NCBI RefSeq assembly: GCF_018446385.1
Contig: NC_055990.1
Span: 131,266,996-131,330,995 of the forward strand
Reading direction: 5' to 3'
DNA: 64,000 nucleotides
From: Zingiber officinale
Taxonomy: Eukaryota; Streptophyta; Magnoliopsida; Zingiberales; Zingiberaceae
The number at the start of each line of letters is the position of its first letter. Position 1 is the first letter of the stretch. Of the stretch, positions 48,370-61,085 are shown piece by piece. The notes beneath the pieces are model-generated. The model made no database searches, was not told the DNA's origin, and saw nothing but the letters and a program-made list of their open reading frames with translations. The translations under genes and the position numbers were made by a program.

Positions 48370-51337
48370 CGCACAGTGAGACAAACCAACAAAGCCTTAG
48401 TGACCTAACACCGAGGTGGGGATCCCTGGCTAGGCACTCCGACACTCAAGTCAGTTTCTCTCTCAAGGGTGGAAGGAAAAAGAAGAAGAACAGTAACTGA
48501 AGTAGTTTGAAACAGAGTTTAGATGCTAGAACTTGTGTACCTTGCCAACGGAGAAGATCCCCCTTTTTATACTACCTCATGTGGCCTCTGTAGTCGTGAA
48601 GTAGTCCCCAGTTCATTAGGGTTTGTTAGGAGATGAAGTCATCTTCTATACTTCGTGCAATAATCCTTTAAGGAATCTTCCTTGTACCCCAGATGTACCT
48701 CTTTTGTCATTTATGACTTATATTTATAATCGTGACACATCATCATAACTAAATAAGGTTCTAAAAGATATTTCCCGTCAAATATTCTGTTGGGCATGTC
48801 TCGATCGGTCGTTCAAGCCGGCTGCATATATTAATGATACCTTTTGCTGCACATGTCTTAACCAGTCGTTCAAGCCTGCTGTATATATTAAGAATACCTT
48901 CTATTGAGCATATCTCGGTTGGTCGTATATGAGAAATACCTTTTATTGAGCATATCTCAGCCGGTCGTTCAAGCCGGTCGTATATGAGGAATACCTTTTG
49001 TTGAGCATGTTCCGTTCAAGAATGTACTATAAGGCTGAGTGACTTTACGTTCGGTCGGGCTCTGTGTTGGGAGATTGTTGGTGCAATATTCCCCAGGTCA
49101 AATTTGACCTAGTTTGACTGAGCTTGAATTGGGTCAAGCTCGAGTCTTAATGTTTATGTTTTGATGGTTTGACAATACATGTTGACAATACATGTTTGAC
49201 ATTACATGTAAACTAACACATGGAGATTGCAGGTGCAATTGTTCATGTGTGGAGATTGTGATGGAGAGTCAAGTAGGTCAAGGTTGACCGGATACTTGAT
49301 TGGAAAATCCTGGTGAGTGAAGCTAGGTGAAAGTCCTAACTTGGAGGTTAGGCAAAGGAAGTTCTGGTGAGTGAAGCCAGGCAGAAGAAAATCCTGGTGA
49401 GTGAAGCCAGGTGAAAGACCTAGTGAGTGAAGTTAGGCAGTGAGGAAATCCTAGTGAGTGAAGCTAGGTGAAAGTCCTGGTGAGTGAAGACAGGCAGAGA
49501 AAAATCCTGGTAAGTGAAGCCAGGTGAAAATCCTAGTGAGTGAAGCTAGGTGAAAGACCTGGTGAGTGAAGCCAGGCAGAAGAGAAGTCCTAGTGAGTGA
49601 AGCTAGGCAGAAGGGAAGTCCTGGTGAGTGAAGCCAGGCACGGGGAAATTCAGATGGGTCAAGGTTGACCAGACATTTGGTGAAAGTCCAAATAGGTCAA
49701 AGGGATTGACCAGATACTTGGCAGAAAGGGAAAAGTCCAAGTGGGTCAAAGGAATTAACCAGACACTTGGTAAGAGAGACCAAGCTGGTCAAGGGTGACC
49801 GGATGCTAGGTTTTATGAACCAACAGGTCATGAATTGACCGGATGTTGGTTTGGGGGCTTGGGACTTGATTTTGGGCAAAACCAATGTTTGGATCGATCA
49901 GCCGATCGATTGGATGATGCCCAATCGATCGGTTAATCGATTGGGAAGGTCCCCGCGACAAGCCTCGAGTGGGCAAGTTGCAGAACACACAGAACGCCTC
50001 CGGATCAATCGGTCGATCGATCCAGAGACCCAAATCGATCAGTGGATCGATTGGGGTGGCGCGTTTCTGCGTGATAAGCCCTGGATCGATCGACCGATAG
50101 ATCCAGGCAATTCCTGAGAGCACAGAGGCGCTCTGGATCAATCAGTGGATCGATCCAAAGCCTCCCCGATCGATTGAGAGCAATCCAATCGATCGGGATC
50201 CGACCGTTGGCGTCGTATTTAGCTGCAGACATTCGATTCCTTCAGCAGAACATCATGCATACAGCTCCGATCTTCACAGGCGACTCCATAGCTTCTCCAC
50301 AGAGCTCTCCACGCCAGATCTTGAAGATTCTTGGAAGTTTTGTCCAAGTCAAGAGGCGAAGAAGAGAAGTTAGGGTTAGGGCTTTTATTGCACTTCTTGT
50401 AAGCTTTTGCTTGTTCTTTATTGCCCTTCTCTTCCTTCTTGTATTGAGAGTCTTGTAGGGGTTCTCCACCTTCGGTAGTTACCGAAAAGGAGTGTTTATT
50501 AGTGGAGGTGTGTGTGAGTGTGTGGATCCTTGGACTAGTCACCTCCTTTGGAGGTGGATACCAAGTAAATCTACTTGTTAACGTTGTGTGTGTTGTTTCT
50601 TGTATATTTCCGCTGCACATCTTTGAAGAAACAAACAACGCCGACCACGAGCACGCGACGAGCTATTCATCCCCCCTCTAGCTACATTTCGGTCCCAACA
50701 CTTTGCTCGGACGGTAACATATTAAGAACCATATATAAGGCTAAGTGTCTTTATACTCGGGCGAGATTTGCCCGGCTGAGCGTATATGAGCACATGGATG
50801 CTCGCTCGGCCTTTGGTCGACCGGTAACATCCTGAAACCATATATAAGGCTAAGTGCCTTTATGTTCGAGCGAGCTTTGCCCGACCGAGTGTGTATGAGC
50901 ACGTGAGTACTCACTCGGCCTTTGATCAACCAGTAATGTACTAGAAATCATATATTAGGCTAAGTGCTTTTATGCTCGGGCGGACTTTGCCCGGCCAAGT
51001 GTGTATGAGCACGTGGGTACTCGCTTGGCCTTCGATCAGCCGGTAATGTACTAGAAATCATATGTTAGGCTAAGTGCCTTTATGCTCGGGCGGGCTTTGC
51101 CCGGCCGAGTATGTATGAACATATGGATGTTCTCTCGGCCTCTACTCGGCCTGTAATATATTAAAACTATACAAAAGGCTAAGTGTCTCTACGCTCGGTC
51201 GGGCTCTACCCGGCCGAACGTGTATGAGCATATGGATACTCACTCGGCCTTCACTCGACCGGCTATATACTTTTTCTATCCTTCTCGACCTTGACCCCTC
51301 CTTCATTCGCCAGACCGACCTATCATAACCCGTATCA
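48370..51337 (-). mobile_element. Ty3/gypsy LTR, minus orientation, split by solo LTR, copy 2
   Basis: Counterpart of 10,370-13,205. It ends outward at TATCA (51,337) and has a 110-bp-type array at about 50,705-51,260. Confidence 0.7.
49065..50700 (+). mobile_element. Solo LTR, family A, copy 2
   Basis: Same insertion site as 11,062-12,568. The left duplication is CTCTG and the right CTTTG (one substitution). It is 1,636 bp; it keeps about 120 bp (about 49,675-49,795, GGTCAAAGG..TTGACCAGA units) that copy 1 lacks. The splice-donor-like array is at 49,310-49,640 and the ATCGATC cluster at 49,890-50,200. Confidence 0.95.
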
Positions 51338-52195
51338 CGTTGCAATATGAAATGTGATTATTATTAGTAGTAGTAGTCGTTGTAGTAGTGTTTTATTTTT
51401 CTATTATAGCAAAAAGTGATTATATTTATCTCAGTTATCTTTCACAACCCGTCTCCAGGTTATATGAGGGGAGAAAAATCATGGGTCAGCTTATAGTCAA
51501 CTGTCCAAGTGGATAAGGGATGGGAGAGTTTTTTCTCTGAGTGCATGTGTCCGATAAGAATTGATCTCTTACCCCCATTATAATAATTCTATCACCCTCT
51601 AATCAATTGGGCATTCCATGGAGATATTGTTTTGTTCCCTTATAAATTAGCACTTATTTATTTGTTTGCTTATGATTAAAAATTTATTTTAATGTCACCC
51701 ATCTATCTTTCAAAAGACTGAATTTATCTTATATTTGCTCTAAAATATAAATTAAATATAAAAAAATGAATGGTATGAGAGTTGAAACACTTTTATTCAT
51801 TCACCTATTGAAAAAATAATTGATGGACAGAGTTTAAATTCATCCACAAATAATTTTGACACATTTTTCATCCATCCAAAACCAGGTAAAATAATCTTTT
51901 CATACTTGATAAAAAAAAAATTACTACAAGAATAATGAACTTTGATTGTGAATCTCAATCTCAAACATCAAAAAAATGCCCATTGCGAGCCTGTAGCAGC
52001 GATACCAAGTGAGTCAAGGCCACACCACAAACTCACACTCATTCCGACTCACTGCAAACTCGCAATGACATTGTAGCTAACCTCTCCACAGTCTTTGCGA
52101 GCAGAAAGGCCATGCAAGTTCACAGTGACTCCATGAACACATAGTAGTCGCTGAGAGGTTACGAGCTAGTGGCTGTTGCGAGTTCACGACATCAT
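51338..52195. other. Right flank of duplicated unit, copy 2; no gene seen
   Basis: Nearly identical to 13,206-14,063; no coding content recognised. Confidence 0.6.
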
Positions 52196-52609
52196 AAAAG
52201 AGATATATGCATATGAAGATAAGCAGAGTACTAAATGGTGATTTGAAAAACTTGAATTAAGCAAATTATCGATAAAATGAAAGCAAACATGATGCCTGAA
52301 AGTTATAGCTAATTTACATACTCAGTCAATTTTAAGCCACTAAACTAGAAGATGCCTCTCTATGCTATGCTAGCTATACACAACGGAAACCTACACAAAA
52401 CAAGAAAAAACAAGAGAAAAAAATGTTAGCAAAACTTAAAAAATGGAAAAACTTCGATTTCAAATACAAAGATCAAATAGAAGAAATTTGATTTAAAATT
52501 CCGCCTCAAGCAATGCGCATATTCCATAGAACCATTAATCAACCGAGCTTCCCCGTCGAAAAAGCACTCCCAGACGCAAAATACAAGATTCAAGAATAGA
52601 AAAGCTCAC

Positions 52610-52892
52610 CAAGATCTATAGGAAGGGCCGGTGCAGGGGTTGGAGGCGGTGGTAAGTCCACGGGCGGCGACTGCGGGACCACGTCAGAGAGCTGCTCGAA
52701 AGCGACCAGCGCGGCCTTGTTCTGAGCTTCCTTGGATGTCCGGGAGAGATCGGGGGAGTGGAACGAGGAGCCGTTGACGGTGACGGTAGCGCTAAAGCGG
52801 AAATTGTGGGCAGGGCCGTCATGTGAGGTGGCGTACTCCGGAAGCGACCATTGCTGGCGCTGGCAGAGCTCCTGGAGCCGGCTCTTGTGCAT
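52610..52892 (-). pseudogene. Orphan DRB exon 1 (single dsRBM) in copy 3
   Basis: It matches exon 1 of the DRB gene except ALIAF is ALVAF, with the same start, donor (CTTG|GTGAGC) and upstream region. Intron 1 is cut at 52,196, so no downstream DRB exon exists on this side. If transcribed, it could give a 100-residue single-dsRBM protein by read-through to a stop in the intron, or splice into retroelement sequence. No evidence of expression is available. Confidence 0.8.
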
Positions 52893-53224
52893 ATCCGGGA
52901 CGATTCCCGATTGCGATCGGCGACGAGGAAAGGAAAATGGGTGGGGGAAGTGAATCGAAAGTAAAAGTAGCGGTGGAATGGAAAGGGTAAAGGGAGGGTT
53001 TTGGTGGAGTGCAACCGGCAGTGTAGGCCGCGCGACCCGAGGAGACTGATGGGACGGTTACATTTACTAAATAAACCCGATAATAAAATAAAATTGGGCA
53101 GAGAGTCTTCACGAGTTCATATTATTTTCGTGTTTAGAGAATAAAAAACTTCGACGTACCAAGTTGTCAATTCCATTTTCGTCTCGTGAATAGATGTCAT
53201 GTTGTACAGAAGTTTATACACTAG

Positions 53225-53228
<4 letters not shown>

Positions 53229-53270
<42 letters not shown>
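53229..53270. repeat. (TA)n microsatellite
   Basis: About 42 bp of uninterrupted TA in the copy 3 DRB upstream region; copy 2 has only about 16 bp at 32,270-32,285. Confidence 0.9.
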
Positions 53271-53273
<3 letters not shown>

Positions 53274-53697
53274 AATAAAAATTAAGACTGAGATATATTT
53301 TATCATAATATTTTTAATGATAAAAGCTCTAAATAAATTTTGTTAGGATCCTATTATATCACATTAATAATATGAAAATTTATTAAAAATATTTTCAATG
53401 ATTAAAATTCTAAATGAACTTTTTTATGATCTAATTCATAACATGAGCATGACTTCATGAATATTATATCAAATTCAAGACAAAAGAACATATTTATATT
53501 TTCACTACTACTTTTAAACTAAAACCTCAAACCTCATCACTACAATGGTTGAACATTTTTTATTCAGCTTTTTAGATTTTACAAACCTCTTATAAAACTT
53601 ACATTGAAGATGTTTTCAGAATCATACTAATTTTTTTTAATAAAAAAATGTCTCATCCATTTGTCTATATAAAATGATAAAATTATGTAACTAGTCT

Positions 53698-55120
53698 CTA
53701 GTTATTGCATAAATAGAGGAAACAACATTTCTCAACCTCTAATGTGAAAGAAGATAAAGAGAATAATATTGGAAGGGTGGAAGAAGATGTGGAGGAGGAC
53801 GATAAAGAAGTGTGAAGTGAAGGAGGAGAAAAGAGAAAAGGAGGATCCTGAGTTTCTTGGGGGTAAAGGAATTTGTCCTGGGAAGGACATAACAAACTCA
53901 ACACTTTGAATGGAAGGGTCTTCCTGTGGATGAATAGTGGGGAAGCGATAATAAGATATAAGGATGATAGGGTAGGTTCAGGAGAAGTGATTTGAATATC
54001 TCCTATGGGCATATCTTCAGGAACAGAAATAACTCATTTCTTGAGGAGGGGCGCTAAGGTTAACCGTCGCCTAGGGTGTTTTCTTGTAGGAGTAGTTTCC
54101 GGTGTCTGCTCTTGTAGCTCTAAAGGGGTGTCCTCTGGCAGGGGGGGGGGGGGGTAAATTTGTGGTCGTCTCCTCGGAAATGGTGTGAGAGCTAGAAGCG
54201 ATCACGGGTTGGATAGTGGGTTCAGACAAAGGAGTATCAGAAGGTTGAACTGGCTCGGCATTAAGCTCTGCATTGAGCTCTCGTTCCTTGGCTAGTAATA
54301 CCTCCTCTTCTAGGTTAATTTCCTTGTCAACCAGAGCTCTGAATACAGCATCCACTACAATAAATAAAAGAGTATTTTAGTTAGTAAAAGAGTAATAGTT
54401 AAGATGTCAAAACTTACCAAAGGAACATTGTAATCTCTTTTAAACAGAGCTCAGGCCAAAAATATACAAAAGATCACTACGTATCCATTCATGAATAAAA
54501 AAGTCGTGACTAAGCAATCTATTGTAATAATAAAAAAAGACTGGTTGTTGATGAAGTTCTTTTACATCATGAAGAGGGGAGAAAGAAGATTACCATGAGG
54601 TAGACCATGTAATAGGTCTAGGAACTTTTATAAAGAAAAAACGTGATTTCCAACCCTTGTTGGATGACGGCATGTCTGTAAAGAACAACATCTTGGGACG
54701 AGATTGGAAGAGGAATACTCCCGGCTCCGATTTTTTTGGATAAGAGAACATGAAGAAGTTTTGAGGAGTGAGAGGGATACTGAAAAGGCGAAATAACATG
54801 AACAACCTATATAGATATCGAAAAGCATTTGGAGCAAATTGTTATAAAAGAATATCGAAATATTGTCTAATCTTCGATAAGAATGGAGGAATAGGGAAGC
54901 ATAAACCTGCCACCAATTGATCTTTGAAGAAGGTAACATAATCATCAAGAGGAAGATGGGGATAAGCCTCAGGGTGCGGTACCTTGATATGATATTCTTG
55001 AAGGATTTCGTACTGAGAGCGAATGGAAATTCGATCGACAGTACTAAAGGAAGAATGGGTTTGAGCATACCAAGGAGCTAGTAATTCCTCATCGGAGAAA
55101 GTCGAAAGAGAGAATCACCA
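53698..55120 (-). pseudogene. Gypsy-associated ORF, PF04195-like domain, copy 3
   Basis: It is the best-preserved N-terminus of the three: RISIRSQYEILQEYHIKVPH is open where copy 2 has TAG. Later cues are RLFSIPLTPQNFFMFSYPKK, SNKGWKSRFFFIKVPRPITW and a Glu-rich DKEINLEEEVLLAKEREL region (54,071-54,355). A 12-base or longer G run near 54,141-54,152 alters the frame of the Pro-rich tail. Confidence 0.55.
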
Positions 55121-55584
55121 GAAAGTGAGTTGAGGAAGGTGAAGAGTAAAGAAATAAGAAAGATTTAGGGTTTTAGGGAGATATAAGGATCGTCGTTAAA
55201 TTGAAACAGCTCGTGAAAGGAGGAGCGTTGATTTGCTAATAAGAATGTGATAGGACATTGATAAAAAAGCATATTAAAGGTAGCTTTAAGAAATAGGAAA
55301 AAATGCTACGTGACACTCATCTATAAAGAGACATTTATGATAGACAGAACATACCAAATCATATGCTGAGATGTCATATCTTCGAACATTCTCTTTCCAT
55401 TGAAAGACCAATCACCGATGAGATAATTTTGAAAAGCTGCATGACTCTCAAGATACGGTTAAAAGAAAAGGAAAAAGAAAGCATAGGGTAATAAGTTATA
55501 CGAGTAGAGCAAACAAACAAAATTGAAACTCATATCTAGTCAGTCGATCATACCTCCTTCGACTATACTTGAAGGGGAGGCTAG

Positions 55585-57290
55585 TGATATGAGTTATGAT
55601 GAAGTGGTCTGGCAAGCGAAGTAGAGGTCATGGTCGAGAAAGATAGGATGATGAACGACCAAATAAAAGGCCGAGGGAGCACTAATGTGCTTACAGGCGC
55701 TCGACCAGGCAAAGCACGATCGAGCGTAAAGATATTTAGCCTTATATATAGTTTTTAGTATATTACCGGCCGACTAAAGGTCGAGCAAGTACTATTGTAT
55801 GTATATGCGCTTGGTCGGACAAAGCCCGATCGAGCATAAAGATATTTAGCATTATATATAGTTTTTAGTATATTATCGGCCGACTAAAGGCCGAGCGAGT
55901 ACTATTATATGTATATACGCTCTGTCGGGCAAAGCCCAATTGAGCATAAAGACACTTAGCCTTATATATAATTTTTAGTATATTACCGGCCGACTAAAGG
56001 CCGAGCGAGTACTATTGTACGTATATGCACTCGGCCGGGCAAAGCCCGATCGAGCATAAAGGCACTTAGCCTTATATATAATTTTTAGTATATTACTAGT
56101 CGATTAAAGGCCGAGCGAGTACTATTGTACGTATATGCACTCGGCCGGGCAAAGCCCGATCGAGCGTAAACGCACTTAGCCTTATATATAGTTTTTAGTA
56201 TATTACCGACTGACCAAAGGCCAAGCAAGTACTATTGTATGTATATGTGCTCGGCCGAGCAATGCTCGATTGAGTGCAAAGCTACTTAACTTTATATATA
56301 GAAGCTTTTAGTATGTTACCGGTCGACTAAAGGTCGAACGAGTACTATCGTACATATACGCGTTTGGTCGGGCAAAGCTCGATTGAGTGTAAAGGTACTT
56401 AACCTTATATATAGAAGCTTTTAGTATGTTACTAGTCGAGTGAAGGCTGAGCGAGCGCTCATGTGCTTATACGCGCCCGGTCAGACAGAGTCCAGCCGAG
56501 CATAAAAGTATTTAGCCTTATAAAAGCTTTTAATATATCATCGATCGAATAAAGGACGAGCGAGCACCAGTGAGTGTATAGGGGCACAACCGGGCAAAAC
56601 CTGGCCGAGCGTAAAGGCACTCAGCCTTATAAAGCTCATAGATATTCTCGGCCGAAACATGCTTAGAAGGTATTCTCAAGGTATTCTTAATATATACACA
56701 ACCGACTTGAATGATCGGTCGAGACATGCTTAACAGAAGTATATAAATATGATAGCCTAATAAATTTGGCCGGAAATATCTTCTAGAAGCTTCTTCAGTT
56801 ATAGTAACGTGTTCCTATGCATATTTCATCATAAATATGAGTCACAAACAATAAAAGAGGTATATCTGGGGTACAAAAAAGATTCCTTAATGGATTATTA
56901 CACGAAACTTAGAAGGTGACTTCATCTCCTAATAAACTTTAACAAATCGGGGACCACTTCATGACTATGGAGGTTACATGAGGTAGTATAAAAGGAGGAT
57001 CCTCTCTGTTGGCAAGGTAAGCAAGTTCTAGTATCTAAACTCTATTTTAAAGTACTTCAGTTACTGTACTTCTTCTTCTTCTTCCACCCTTGAGAGAGGA
57101 ACTGCCTTGAGCATCGAAGAGCCTAGCCAGGGATCCTCACTCTGGTCTTAGGTCACTAACGCTTTGTTGGCTCGTCTCATTGTGTGTAGGATCGTTGAGG
57201 AGCTCTTCTAGATCTTCAAAAGTTCGTCTTCATCAAAAACTGTCGTTCATCGGAGCCAGCGCACCACCTCGCAGATTTCAGACAAGATCA
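55585..57290 (+). mobile_element. Ty3/gypsy LTR plus leader, plus orientation, copy 3
   Basis: Counterpart of 1,284-2,987; 110-bp array at about 55,680-56,630. From 57,291 to 57,701 is AT-rich non-coding sequence with a shortened (AATTA)n tract. Confidence 0.7.
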
Positions 57291-57701
57291 CTACCCCTTA
57301 CGGATCCTAACTAGTTAGATCAAGATTTTGTACTACTTTAATGATGTCTAGGTGACTCACCATATCCCAGAAGTTTATCCAAAAAATATTTATTTGTTGA
57401 ACCCAAAACTAAACTTGAATATAACACAAAGTTAAACTAAACCCTGAAATTGAACTTAATTCATTTTATAAAATCATAGGTTTATCTGATTGAAAATATA
57501 GATCAGGTGAGATGATTAAGACAAAATATTTAGAATTAAATTAAATTAAATTTGAATTAAATTAAAATTAAATTTAGGTAAAATAAATAGATAAAGTTAA
57601 ATTAAATTAAGTTAACTTAAACAATAAGTTAAAACTTAAAATTAAATCTAAACCTTAAAATTCGAATTCAACTAAATCTATCCAATTAATAAAGAAATTC
57701 C

Positions 57702-59071
57702 TGTTAGTGCAAGAAGCACCATACGATCAAACCAGTGTTTTGATAATGGCAAAGGATTCAAAAGTTAAGATATCTTGTTGTCTAATAAGGTTGATTGAGC
57801 TTGCAAGAAAGTCTTAAGTTATCTTAGACAAAAGTCCTAGTGGATTCTAGGAAGGTGGAAAACCCTAGGGGGAGCTAACCCTAAGTTCTAGGGGGGTAAC
57901 CCTAGGTGATGAAAAGTCCTAACTGCGGTTAGGCAAGTGGAAAATCTTAGGGGGTGGTAACCCTAGGTCCTAGGAGGTGGTAACCCTAGGCGGAAAGTCT
58001 TGATGGGTCGAGTGCTTCGGGCAAAATCCTAGAGTCAGGGACTCTAAGTTGATCCTGGTGGTTGCAGACCGGGTGGAAGTCTAGACGAGTCATGGAGCAG
58101 ACGTCCAACATGAAGACCAAAAGCCTTGAGTGCTGAGAAAAAGTCCAGTCGGTCTGGAGAACCAGTCTAGCATCACATAAACTCTCCTGAGAGGAGTAGG
58201 TGAGGGCGCGTTCCTCGGTGAGGGAACAGTAGGCGTTAGTTTGACCTAGGGTTTCCGGAGGTGAAATCCGAAGTCAGAACCGGACAGTCTGGAAACTATA
58301 ACTTATTATTTCATATTTTATTGTGCTAACTCTATTTTATAGGATATATTTTGTATTTTGGACTAACGCATCTTGCAGAGAGAGAAAAAGACTTAAAAGC
58401 CTCGGATGAATAGTTCCCGAGGCACCCTCCATGGAGCTTGGAGGCGCCTCGGGTGCCTTGGTTGAAAGCCTCGCACAGCATGGCGCGAAGGTGCCTTCCA
58501 AGGAGATGGAAGGCGCCTTGAATGCAAGATGGAGGGTGCCCTCCATGGAGCTTGGAGGCGCCTTCGGTGGATAAGCGGTGCAGGCAGCGGAGCTTATCGG
58601 CACCGTGGAAATGGGGATAGAACCTTGGCTGAAGGCACCCTCAATGGAGGTTGGAGGCGCCCTCAATGGCTTACTTAAGCCTAGTTTGAGCATAGGCAAA
58701 TTAACAATTAGAAATTTGTAAATCTTCTTCTGTGTGCTGCTCAAAAGACATTCCGGCAAAGTCATAACACTGTTCCAACAACCTAAAGCTCAAATTCCAG
58801 ATTTCTTAGTTGTTGGTATATTTTTACTACACTTAATTAACTGTACTTTAATTTGTAATATTTCAGATTGATAATGAATTACCAAGTGTAAACACTCAAC
58901 GAATGTGGGCCTTGGAGTAGCAGTCGTCACAGGTTTCGAACCAAGTAAAACAAACTTGTGTCATTATTTTCTTTAATTGTTCTTATTCCACTGCAATTTA
59001 CTCGATACTTTTAAAACGAACGAATTAGCCAAGAGTAATATTCAACCCCCCCTGCACTTTCCGATCCTACA
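57702..59071 (+). mobile_element. Solo LTR, family B, copy 3
   Basis: It starts TGTTAGTGCAAGAAGCACC and ends GATCCTACA, flanked by intact ATTCC on both sides (57,697-57,701 and 59,072-59,076). Confidence 0.92.
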
Positions 59072-59076
59072 ATTCC

Positions 59077-61085
59077 TACCTTTTTTGTAGAAAATAAAGT
59101 GAATATTGGACAGTGGATATTCTAGACACATGACTAGACATCACACCAAATTCACTTAACTAATATACAAAAGCTTAGGAATAGTTGCCTTTGGGAACAA
59201 CGATAAACTCAAGGTAATTGACATAGGTAATATCAAACTCAAAATTGACTTTATTGTTTAAAAAAGTGTTATTAGCTGATAACTTCAAATATAATCTACT
59301 TAGCATTAGTCAACTGTGCACCCACATGCTTAGCAGCCTGTAAGCTTGCTATCAATGTTTCATATTCGGCCTAATTGTTGGTGGCTCTATAATTCAATCT
59401 AACAGATAGTTGTATTCGATTTTCTCTAGGAGATATAAGAAGAATCCCAATTCTACTATCTTGTCGAGTATAAGATCCATCCACATAGATGATTTAGATT
59501 TTCTCTGTTTCTGGACTTGGTATTTCTGTTATAAAATCTATCAAAGCTTGAGCTTTGATTGTCGCCCGAGGCTGATACTGTATATCATATTCACTAAGTT
59601 TGGTCGCCCACTTGATCAATTTTCTGGACACTTTTGGGTTAATGAGTACCCGACCAAGAGTGTTGTTAGTCAATACTATAATTGGGTGTGACAGAAAATA
59701 AGGACGTAATCTCCGAGCTGCTAAAACCAATCCATATGCTAACTTCTCGAGTGTCGTATATCGGCACTCTGCTCCTTTTAATAAATGACTCAAAAAATAC
59801 ACAGGTAACTATTCTTTCTCTTCCTGCCTCACTAATACAGAACCAACAGCATGATTGTTGGCTGATAAGTACACCCACAAAGTCTCTCATAGTATTGGTT
59901 TAGCTAATACAGGGAGAGTAGACAAATATTCTTTCAGCTCCTCAAATGCCTTATTGTAATCCTCATCCTATTGAAATTTAGTTTCTAGTTAAAGTACTTT
60001 GAAGAAGGGGAGACTCCGATCGGCCGACCGAGAGATGAAGCGAGACAGGATGGTAATCCTCCCTGTCAATCTTTGTGCTTCCTTTAGGGTCCGTGGAGGC
60101 GTCATGTCTTGTAGTACTTTTACTTTGCTGGGATTGACTTCTATTCCCCGCTCGGTCACCATGTATCCTAGGAACTTCCCACTCTTGGCCCTAAATAAAT
60201 ATTTTTTGGGATTGAGTTTGAGTCTATACCTCCTTAGAGTCCTACAAGTTTCTTCAATATCAGCACATAAACTAGAAGCCTGTGTAGATTTAATAAGAAT
60301 ATCATCCACGTAAACTTCCATATTTCTTCCAATCTGCTTTTGAAAAACCTTGTTCATGAGCCTCTAATAAGTAGCTTCTACATTCTTTAAACCAAAAGGC
60401 ATAACATTGTAACAATAAGTACCTTTAGCAATTATAAAGCTAATATTTTCTTGATCCGCCTTAGCAAGTGGAATTTGGTGATACTCCTAATAGGCGTCCA
60501 GCATACTAATGAATTCACATCCAGCCGTAGAGTCCATCACTTGATCTATATGAGGCAGAGGATAATAATCCTTTGGGCAAGCCTTGTTGAGATCCCTGAA
60601 CATGCTCCATAACCGTTGATGCCACACCTTTCACCTCCTTAGGTGTCCAGGTGAACACATCACTATTTTTCATAAGACATTTTATCAAGCCCACCTTGAG
60701 ATCAGGAGCAAAGTCGAATGCAATGTGGGTAGTGGCTTCCGATCGACCGACTTGTATCTGCACCTCTTCCTTCTCCTCATATACAAGGGTGGGCAATTTT
60801 CCATGGATGACATTGATATCCATTCTCTGAGCCTTTCGGGCGGTATTAGCTTCTGCCCTCACAACCTTCACATAGCACTTGTGTGCTACTATTTGATCTC
60901 CTTTGACTTCGCCCACTTGGTCATCAACAGAGAATTTAATCTTCTGACAGAAAGTAGAAATGACCGCCCTGAATTCATTCAAGGCCGACCGACCCAGGAT
61001 AACATTATACGCTAATGGGGCGTCCACCACCATGAAGACCGATCGGCGTGTCCGCATAAGGGGCTCCTCCCCTAAAGATATGGCT
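59077..61085 (-). pseudogene. Tat-like gypsy pol relic, copy 3
   Basis: It has a 102-codon open RNase H part (59,494-59,802: YFLSHLLKGAECRYTTLEK, LIKWATKLSEYDIQYQPR) and RT with VYVDDILIKS (about 60,300). It has the shared TAG codons near 60,367 and 60,490. A deletion of about 200 bp at 60,600 removes part of the RT N-terminus still present in copies 1 and 2. A 180-codon upstream frame (60,515-61,057) begins MRTRRSVFMVVDAPLAYNVI. Confidence 0.8.

Larger units (their letters stand above)
31213..52195. repeat. Segmental duplication, copy 2 (complete)
   Basis: It runs from DRB intron 1 (AAAAGAGATATATGC at 31,213) to TTCACGACATCAT at 52,195. Without the copia insertion it is about 14.46 kb. It joins copy 3 directly at 52,195/52,196, where right-flank sequence meets DRB intron sequence with only CAT in common. 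Confidence 0.9.
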
